A stretch of DNA of 7,807 nt from Actinomycetales bacterium (GTDB taxonomy: Bacteria; Actinomycetota; Actinomycetes; Actinomycetales; Cellulomonadaceae), in contig JAATES010000398.1 in assembly GCA_015655615.1 (NCBI GenBank), positions 1 through 7,807 of the forward strand, given 5' to 3'. Below the pieces are notes generated by a model, which had not been told where the DNA came from, did no database searches, and saw nothing but the letters and a program-made list of their open reading frames with translations. The translations under genes and the position numbers were made by a program. This document shows, piece after piece, positions 1-7,807 of the stretch (positions are counted from its first letter, which is position 1; each line of letters begins with the position of its first letter).

Positions 1-776
1 AGCCCCCGTACTTCGAGGGCATGGGGGCGACTCCCGAACCGGTCACCGACATCGCGGGTGCGCGCGTGCTCGCCAAGCTGGGCGACTCGGTGACCACCGA
101 CCACATCAGCCCGGCAGGGGCCATCAAGCCGGGAACACCAGCCGCGCAATACCTGACCGACCATGGGGTGGACCGCAAGGACTTCAACTCGTATGGCTCG
201 CGTCGCGGCAATCACGAGGTCATGATCCGGGGCACCTTCGCCAACATCCGGTTGCGCAACCAGCTGCTCGCGTCGGCCAACGCAGGAGCGGGCGTCGAAG
301 GCGGCTACACCTGGAACTTCCTGACGGGGGAACAGGCGTTCATCTACGACGCCGCGCAGGACTACGCGGCAGCGGGCGTGCCGCTCGTCGTCCTGGGCGG
401 CAAGGAGTACGGATCGGGCTCATCGCGCGACTGGGCTGCGAAGGGCACCTCGCTCCTCGGGGTCCGCGCCGTGATCGCGGAGAGCTTCGAGCGGATCCAC
501 CGGTCCAACCTCATCGGCATGGGGGTGCTGCCGTTGCAGTTCCCGGCGGGGCAGTCGGCCGACTCGCTCGGCCTCGACGGCACCGAGGTCTTCGACATCA
601 CGGGTGCCACGGCTCTCAATGACGGAGTGACCCCGTCGACCTTGCTGGTCACGGCCACCAAGGCAGATGGTGCAGTGGTCTCCTTCGATGCCGTGCTGCG
701 GATCGACACACCCGGTGAGGCCGATTATTACCGCAATGGTGGAATCCTGCAGTACGTGCTGCGATCGCTGGTGTGA
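1..776 (+). CDS. acnA: Aconitate hydratase, C-terminal part (5' truncated by window edge)
   Basis: This is the last roughly 258 residues of aconitase, the cytoplasmic [4Fe-4S] enzyme that isomerises citrate to isocitrate in the TCA cycle. The reading frame is open from base 3 and already encodes PPYFEGM before the first in-frame ATG at 21, so that ATG is internal and the true start lies upstream. The visible part is the mobile swivel domain of the AcnA/IRP family. It shows [13 protein letters not shown], then [27 protein letters not shown] sequence (about codons 58-80 of the visible frame), the substrate-binding loop [13 protein letters not shown] with its Ser and Arg residues, and [18 protein letters not shown] near the end. 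These are the family's hallmark C-terminal motifs in the correct order, and the frame is intact to a TGA at 774-776. The [4Fe-4S]-ligand cysteines lie in the missing N-terminal part. A strong hairpin follows 50 bases downstream. Confidence 0.97.
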   Translation, partial: PPYFEGMGATPEPVTDIAGARVLAKLGDSVTTDHISPAGAIKPGTPAAQYLTDHGVDRKDFNSYGSRRGNHEVMIRGTFANIRLRNQLLASANAGAGVEGGYTWNFLTGEQAFIYDAAQDYAAAGVPLVVLGGKEYGSGSSRDWAAKGTSLLGVRAVIAESFERIHRSNLIGMGVLPLQFPAGQSADSLGLDGTEVFDITGATALNDGVTPSTLLVTATKADGAVVSFDAVLRIDTPGEADYYRNGGILQYVLRSLV

Positions 777-825
777 TCCAGCTGACCTGCATCAGAGTCT
801 GACCTCCGCCCATCTCTCGATGGCT

Positions 826-862
826 GGGGTTCTGCGGTGGGGCGCATCCACCGCAGAACCCC
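826..862 (+). terminator. Rho-independent-like terminator hairpin after aconitase
   Basis: Bases 826-840 and 848-862 are perfect reverse complements, giving a 15-bp stem with a 7-base loop (841-847). The left arm is GGGGTTCTGCGGTGG. It starts 50 bases after the aconitase stop and lies before the promoter of the next gene, the expected place for a terminator. No T-run follows (the next bases are CACCCGCGG), so it would have to work as a U-less hairpin, a type often proposed in high-GC actinobacteria, or as a 3'-end stabiliser. That it is a hairpin is seen directly; that it terminates transcription is inferred. Confidence 0.75.
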
Positions 863-925
863 CACCCGCGGCATCGTCAGAGCCCGGCCCGGGCGAAGAA
901 TCAGCTGTGAGAACCGGCCCGGCCT

Positions 926-955
926 TTGACCCGGTGTTTTCCATCGGCCTAGTAT
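926..955 (+). promoter_or_regulatory. Sigma-70-type promoter of the secreted-protein gene
   Basis: TTGACC at 926-931 (one mismatch from TTGACA) and TAGTAT at 950-955 (TAnnnT-type -10) are separated by 18 bases. The predicted transcription start is near base 962, which leaves a leader of about 88 bases before the start codon at 1050. The surrounding DNA is locally AT-richer than the flanking genes. This is the clearest promoter in the window. It sits downstream of the aconitase terminator, so the secreted-protein gene is probably its own transcription unit. No start site has been measured. Confidence 0.6.
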
Positions 956-966
956 CAAGTCGAGAG

Positions 967-1030
967 TGACAGCGTTGTCAGTCCGTTGGCGAGGGTGCGA
1001 ACGGATCGCAGCGACTATGTGAGTTCATAG
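967..1030 (+). promoter_or_regulatory. Structured 5' leader with three inverted repeats
   Basis: The predicted leader holds three non-overlapping inverted repeats in a row. The first is TGACA (967-971) with TGTCA (976-980) and a 4-base gap. The second is TCCGTT (982-987) with AACGGA (1000-1005) and a 12-base gap. The third is CTATG (1015-1019) with CATAG (1026-1030) and a 6-base gap. The first also has the form of a short operator lying just after the predicted transcription start, so it could work as DNA rather than RNA. The third ends seven bases before the likely ribosome-binding site at 1037-1043. I do not recognise a known riboswitch. The stems are short and could be chance; a regulatory role is inference. 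Confidence 0.35.
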
Positions 1031-1036
1031 ACTGCC

Positions 1037-1043
1037 GAAAGGA
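1037..1043 (+). promoter_or_regulatory. Ribosome-binding site of the secreted-protein gene
   Basis: GAAAGGA at 1037-1043 is a reasonable Shine-Dalgarno match. It lies 6 bases before GTG (1050) and 9 bases before the adjacent ATG (1053). Both spacings are acceptable, so the start could be either codon; the difference is one residue. Confidence 0.6.
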
Positions 1044-1049
1044 TCCACT

Positions 1050-4000
1050 GTGATGCGCAATGTCAAAGATCCGAATCATCAGCCTGGGCATTCCCCCGGT
1101 GCCCTCAAGCGAGCCATCGGTGCGGGCCTGGCCCTGAGTCTCGCCTGTGGCCTGGGGCAATTGAGCCTTCCAGCGGCGCAAGCGGCCGATCCTGTGGTCG
1201 GCGGTCAATGGTCCACCACCTATGAGACCGGACAGCCGCAGTCCCTCGTGGACGAGCAGGACACCGCGCCAGTGGGGCTACGAGGCGAGACGGAGGGAGC
1301 GCACAGCCTGATCGATGCAGCGGCCGTCTATTCCCCTACACCGAACACGAGCAGCTCCACCGAGCATCTGGCGTCTCTGCTGGACAAGAACCCGAGCACC
1401 AAGTGGTATGTCAACCTGACCACAGCGGCATCGACACTGCCCATCTCGGCGGTCTACCCGCTCACCGCTCCGACGGTGGTGACCGGCTATTCCCTGACCT
1501 CGGCGAATGACAACTCGAACCGTAACCCGAAGGCGTGGACGGTCTATGGCAGCAACACGGCGAGTGCTGCGACGAACGTCGACGATGCCTCGTGGGTGGC
1601 GATCGACTCGCGCACCAATCAGACGTTCTCGAATTTCCATCAGCGGAACTTCTTCACTATCACCACCCCAGGGAGTTACCAGTACTACCTGCTGAAGGTC
1701 ACCCAGCTCAATGGTGAGACCATCCGTTTCCAGATCGCGGATTGGACCCTGCTCTCGTGGGACGGCGCAACAGCCTCGACGCTGTCGACCAGTGTGCAGG
1801 ATCCGCGGGGCGTCAGTTCCACCGTGGGTTCTGGTGCGGTGCGCTACAGCGGAGCCAACATCGCCGCCGGCCATTCGAGTACGGTCAACACGCTCCATAG
1901 CGGGCTCGACGTTCTCGTGGGCTCCGATACCGGGTTGCAGTACTCCGTGTTCCCGTCCAGTGCTGAGTCCACTCCCGCTGCCGTGGACGTGGAGTACACC
2001 GATGCGGACGGGTCCAATGCCGCGCGACTGTCTGCCTCGGGACTGCTCGACAGCAACGGCACAGCGGTGACGGCAGCGGCCCATGCCTCCTCCTTCACTC
2101 CGGGCCAGTGGAACACCGTCAACATCGACCTGTCGTCCTTGGTGTGCAAGAAGATCACCAAAGTGCTCCTCAGCTACGACAACACGGCCGCGCATGCCAA
2201 CACCGCGTTCTCAGGATTCGTCGACAACATCACCGTAGGTGCCAATCCATTTGTCGGGCCGTTGGCGCTCACTCCGAAGACACTCCCGACCCTGCGCGAC
2301 GGATACCAGGTCTACAGCGATCTGGCCTCCCTCACAGGCACCGGCGTCACGTCGGGCGCGGCCACCGCGAGCATCAACCTCAATGACGGGAGCGCTGCAG
2401 TCCCGTTGACCCTGACCGCCACCGGCTCCGGTGCGACGCTCAGCTTCCCGAGCTCGTTCTCCTTCACCAAGCCCGGCCGGTACTCGGCCACCTTGTCCGC
2501 CTCGAACGGCTCGGACACCGTGTCCGCGCCAGTGACCCTCGATGTGAGCCGCGACCGGCGTCCAGGTGGCGGAATCGCCTCCGCGGCGAACGTGGCGTGC
2601 CTCACGGTCAGCGGCACGGCTGCCGACTGCGACGGCAACACCTACGCCTTTGACAAGGCGAAGCTCTCCGCGCTCGGAGTGGTGCAGGGGACCGAGAACT
2701 CGGTGACCCTCGGAGGTACCGCGTTCTACTACCACCTCCCTTCGATCGCCTCAGGTAGCCGCGACACGATCTTCCCGGCGGGACAGAAGGTGAGCACAAG
2801 CCTGAACCCAGGAACAACCAGCATCTCGTTCCTTGGCTTTGCCAACGAGGGCACGCGCTCGACCACGGTCACCCTGCATTTCACCGATGGCACCACGCAG
2901 GCCGTTCCGGTGAGCTTCGGCGATTGGGTCGGTGCGGCGACGACACCGATCTCGGGCAACTCAGTGGTGGCCAACACGGTGGGACGGCTCATGGGCTCAT
3001 CCGGTAGCGACGCCGCCAACGCTGCGATCTTCGCGACGACACCAGTCACCCTCGATTCCGTCGGCGGGACACCCAAGACCGTCTCCTACCTCGAGTTCGC
3101 TCCGCAGTCCGGAGTGATCAAGCCTGACGGTCAGGTGCACATCGTGGCGTGGGCCACCGACGGGGCCCCGGTCGACGTCGGCGCCGATCTGACCGCGACT
3201 GTCCCAGAGGCCGCCACCGTCAGCCTCGGCAGCGCCTACTCAGGAGCGCTGACGACAGTCTCGGGTGGCCTGGGTGCTTATAGCGCCACGGTCAACTGGG
3301 GCGATGGCTCACCGTTGCAGAATGCCACGGTGGCGGGCACGGAGGTCACCGGCAGCCACACCTACGCTGCGGGCGGGACCTACACGGCGACCATCACCGT
3401 GGCGACGGGTGCGTTGAGCACGACGGTGACCAAGACGATCACGGTGCGTTACCTGCCGACACTGGTGGCACCCACGACGGCTGTCGACCTCGGGAATGCG
3501 GTGGCGCTCTCGGGAACCGGCTATCAGCCCGGAGCCACGGTGACGTTTGCGTGGGCCGGCGCCAGTCCGCTGACCCAGCCGTGGACCGCGGTGGCGGATT
3601 CGAGCGGCGAGCTGACCACCACCTCGCCGGTGCTTCCGGCCGAGATCGCCACGGGCTCCTACACGGTGACGGCCTCCGGCGACTCTTGGGACCCGGTCAG
3701 CGCGACGGTGCTGGTGAACCACATCACCTCGGCAACGGCCACGACGATCACGGCGCCCTCTGAACCGCAGGCCGTGGGCTCCGCGATCACCCTGACCGCG
3801 ACGGTGACATCGAGCCTCGAAGGCACGGCGGGACCGTCGGGAACGGTGCAGTTCCATCAGGGCACTGACGTTCTGGGGGATCCGGTCGCTGTGACCGGGC
3901 ACACGGCGTCGCTGACCACCTCGGAGTTGCCGTTGGGGGCACATTCAGTCACCGCCCAGTACGTCGGTGATGCGAACTACGCGAGCTCCACGTCAGCTGC

Positions 4001-4919
4001 CGTCACGGTTGACGTCGTCAAGAAGGCGTCGCATACGCAGCTCAGCGGGATTCCGGCTTCCATCCAGGTGGGGACGACCATCCCGGTGTCGGTGGCAGTC
4101 ACCCCGGTCGGCGCCACGGGGACTGTCGAGATCCTCGACGGGGCCTCGCCCCTGGGAACCTTCACCCTTGACCCGACCACGTCCACGGTGTCGGTGCCTC
4201 TGAACACGCTGTCGGTCGGAGACCACTCGCTGTCGGCGACGTACTCCGGAGACGCCAGCCATCAGGTGAGCACGTCGGACGCCGTCAGCACCACGGTGAC
4301 CGCCAAGTCCGTTCCGGCCGCTACGGTCGCCAGGCCGGTGTTCTCGAAGGCATCGCAGGTGTTCGGGTCTGTGATGTCGAAGCGGGCGCGGGTGTCGGTG
4401 GTGGTCTCGGGTGTCACATCGGGGACGGTGACGTTCCGGTCGGGCTCGGTGGTGTGGGGTTCGGCGAAGGTGGTGAGGTCGGGTTCGTCGTATTCGGCGT
4501 CGTTGGTGGTTCCGGGGTCATTGAAGGTGGGGTCGTATGCGGGGGTGACGGCGTCACTGGTGTCCGGTTCGGTCACGGCGGTGTCGGCGAAGTCCGCGGT
4601 GGTGTTCAAGGTGGTGAAGGCGTCGACGTCGGTGAAGGTCAAGGGGAAGGCGTTCAAGAAGGGGTCGAAGCCTAAGGTCACGGTGACGGTGGCGAAGCTG
4701 TCCAGTGGTGTGTATGCCTCGGGCACGGTGAAGGTCTACGTGGGGAAGAAGGCTGTCAAGAAGGTGAAGGTGACGGCCAAGAAGAAGGGCAAGGTGACGG
4801 TGACGTTGCCGAAGCGGTATGGCAAGACGGTGAGGGTGAAGGCGACCTTCGTGCCGTCGTCGGCATCGACGGTGGCGGGGGCGACGTCGAAGTCGGTGAA
4901 GGTGAAGGTCAAGAAGTAG
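1050..4919 (+). CDS. Secreted multidomain protein: GH92-type carbohydrate-binding modules, PKD and Ig-like repeats, lysine-rich tail
   Basis: 1289 residues starting at GTG 1050 (or ATG 1053). Residues 1-45 form a Sec signal peptide: basic N-region with KR at 20-21, hydrophobic core at 23-40, and an AQA cleavage site before Ala46. Residues 50-237 match the N-terminal region of actinobacterial GH92 mannosidases as I recall it: a VVGG...YETGQPQSL lead-in, then an F5/8-type-C (discoidin-like) module with LLDKNPSTKWY, YSLTSANDN, NPKAWTVYGS and FQIADWTLLSW. Residues 240-398 resemble the second GH92-associated beta-sandwich (VRYSGANIAAG, ITKVLLSYDN, FSGFVDNITV). No GH92 catalytic domain follows. Instead come an Ig/PKD-like domain (405-500), an accessory module (510-705; SISFLGFANEG, VTLHFTDGTTQ, VSFGDWVG), a PKD domain (712-800; VNWGDGSP and GGTYTATITV), an Ig/IPT-like domain (800-890) and four Ig-like units (893-990, 991-1085, 1092-1190, 1191-1289). 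Cys517 and Cys527 could form a disulfide. There is no LPXTG motif or transmembrane anchor. The last 212 residues contain no Asp or Glu and 41 Lys/Arg, which suggests electrostatic retention on the anionic cell wall. The likely role is glycan binding or adhesion. Secretion is well supported; the domain boundaries and exact function are not proven. Confidence 0.88.
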   Translation: MMRNVKDPNHQPGHSPGALKRAIGAGLALSLACGLGQLSLPAAQAADPVVGGQWSTTYETGQPQSLVDEQDTAPVGLRGETEGAHSLIDAAAVYSPTPNTSSSTEHLASLLDKNPSTKWYVNLTTAASTLPISAVYPLTAPTVVTGYSLTSANDNSNRNPKAWTVYGSNTASAATNVDDASWVAIDSRTNQTFSNFHQRNFFTITTPGSYQYYLLKVTQLNGETIRFQIADWTLLSWDGATASTLSTSVQDPRGVSSTVGSGAVRYSGANIAAGHSSTVNTLHSGLDVLVGSDTGLQYSVFPSSAESTPAAVDVEYTDADGSNAARLSASGLLDSNGTAVTAAAHASSFTPGQWNTVNIDLSSLVCKKITKVLLSYDNTAAHANTAFSGFVDNITVGANPFVGPLALTPKTLPTLRDGYQVYSDLASLTGTGVTSGAATASINLNDGSAAVPLTLTATGSGATLSFPSSFSFTKPGRYSATLSASNGSDTVSAPVTLDVSRDRRPGGGIASAANVACLTVSGTAADCDGNTYAFDKAKLSALGVVQGTENSVTLGGTAFYYHLPSIASGSRDTIFPAGQKVSTSLNPGTTSISFLGFANEGTRSTTVTLHFTDGTTQAVPVSFGDWVGAATTPISGNSVVANTVGRLMGSSGSDAANAAIFATTPVTLDSVGGTPKTVSYLEFAPQSGVIKPDGQVHIVAWATDGAPVDVGADLTATVPEAATVSLGSAYSGALTTVSGGLGAYSATVNWGDGSPLQNATVAGTEVTGSHTYAAGGTYTATITVATGALSTTVTKTITVRYLPTLVAPTTAVDLGNAVALSGTGYQPGATVTFAWAGASPLTQPWTAVADSSGELTTTSPVLPAEIATGSYTVTASGDSWDPVSATVLVNHITSATATTITAPSEPQAVGSAITLTATVTSSLEGTAGPSGTVQFHQGTDVLGDPVAVTGHTASLTTSELPLGAHSVTAQYVGDANYASSTSAAVTVDVVKKASHTQLSGIPASIQVGTTIPVSVAVTPVGATGTVEILDGASPLGTFTLDPTTSTVSVPLNTLSVGDHSLSATYSGDASHQVSTSDAVSTTVTAKSVPAATVARPVFSKASQVFGSVMSKRARVSVVVSGVTSGTVTFRSGSVVWGSAKVVRSGSSYSASLVVPGSLKVGSYAGVTASLVSGSVTAVSAKSAVVFKVVKASTSVKVKGKAFKKGSKPKVTVTVAKLSSGVYASGTVKVYVGKKAVKKVKVTAKKKGKVTVTLPKRYGKTVRVKATFVPSSASTVAGATSKSVKVKVKK
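4323..4919 (+). other. Basic Ig-like tail with G-ending codon bias, within the secreted-protein gene
   Basis: This is the part of the gene that encodes the last two Ig-like units (residues 1092-1190 and 1191-1289), which appear to be diverged copies of one another of about 100 residues each. The final 99 residues contain 26 Lys and 2 Arg with no acidic residue. Base use changes visibly: codons end overwhelmingly in G (every Lys is AAG, Ser is mostly TCG, and I count about 36 GTG among 46 Val codons), so the plus strand is strongly G-rich and C-poor compared with the first 3 kb of the gene. The reading frame is uninterrupted, so this is a composition change and not a frameshift. It may mark a separately acquired or separately selected module. 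Confidence 0.7.
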
Positions 4920-4937
4920 CAGTCCTGGCCAACAGGA

Positions 4938-4976
4938 GGGGTCGTCGCGTGGGTCTGCACACCACGCGACGACCCC
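4938..4976. terminator. Bidirectional terminator hairpin between convergent genes
   Basis: Bases 4938-4952 and 4962-4976 are perfect reverse complements, giving a 15-bp stem with a 9-base loop (4953-4961). The left arm is GGGGTCGTCGCGTGG. The hairpin sits 18 bases after the stop of the secreted-protein gene and 17 bases beyond the stop of the convergent amidotransferase gene, so it can serve both. There is no T-run on either side. The arms share GGGGT at one end and GTGG at the other with the hairpin after aconitase. Confidence 0.75.
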
Positions 4977-4993
4977 GCCGTTCGTCCGGGGGA

Positions 4994-7807
<2,814 letters not shown>

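Noticed and set aside
1140..1151. Possible lipoprotein cysteine (Cys33) in the signal peptide of the secreted protein
   Set aside because: The residues before it (Ser-Leu-Ala-Cys) do not fit a lipobox because position -3 is Ser, and a good AQA signal-peptidase-I site follows at 43-45.
1278..2195. 305-codon minus-strand open frame inside the secreted-protein gene
   Set aside because: Arg/Gly-rich shadow frame with no domain or convincing ribosome-binding site, fully inside a well-supported gene.
4262..4726. 154-codon minus-strand open frame rich in Thr, Asp and Val
   Set aside because: It looks less like a typical shadow because it is acidic and Thr-rich, but that composition is simply the complement of the G-ending Lys/Val/Ser codons of the plus-strand tail.
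4620..4916. Tandem DNA repeats in the Lys-rich tail
   Set aside because: Recurring AAGGTGACGGTGACG-like strings reflect repeated Lys-Val-Thr-Val codons in beta strands; there is no fixed period or long exact repeat.

Overview
The window comes from a high-GC Gram-positive bacterium, most likely an actinobacterium. Third codon positions are mostly G or C, GTG starts are common, the IMP dehydrogenase-related gene is of the actinobacterial GuaB1 type, and the secreted protein carries accessory modules I know mainly from actinobacterial GH92 proteins. A Propionibacteriaceae-like host is my guess; the sequence alone does not prove it.

Layout from left to right: (1) the 3' end of an aconitase gene (bases 1-776, +); (2) a 273-base intergenic stretch with a perfect 15-bp terminator hairpin, a good sigma-70-type promoter and a leader with three consecutive inverted repeats; (3) a 1289-residue secreted modular protein (1050-4919, +) made of a signal peptide, an F5/8-type-C-like sugar-binding module, a second beta-sandwich module, an accessory module resembling those of GH92 mannosidases, a PKD domain and a run of Ig-like domains, ending in a very basic lysine-rich tail; (4) a convergent-gene spacer with another perfect 15-bp hairpin; (5) a two-gene minus-strand operon in which guaB1 (7218-5767) is followed, with a 4-base start/stop overlap, by a class I glutamine amidotransferase (5770-4994); (6) a 103-base divergent promoter region; (7) the 5' end of dxs (7322 to the window edge, +).

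The housekeeping genes cover the TCA cycle (aconitase), purine salvage or interconversion (GuaB1 plus a GuaA-like amidotransferase) and isoprenoid precursor synthesis (DXS). The secreted protein appears to be an accessory gene lying between them. Its modules look borrowed from carbohydrate-active enzymes, but I find no catalytic domain, so it is best read as a secreted carbohydrate-binding or adhesive protein. I see no CRISPR array, rRNA, tRNA, insertion sequence or phage feature. The points most worth a second look are the catalysis-free GH92-like surface protein with its acid-free cationic tail, its structured leader, the matched hairpin design of the two terminators, and the translationally coupled guaB1-amidotransferase pair.
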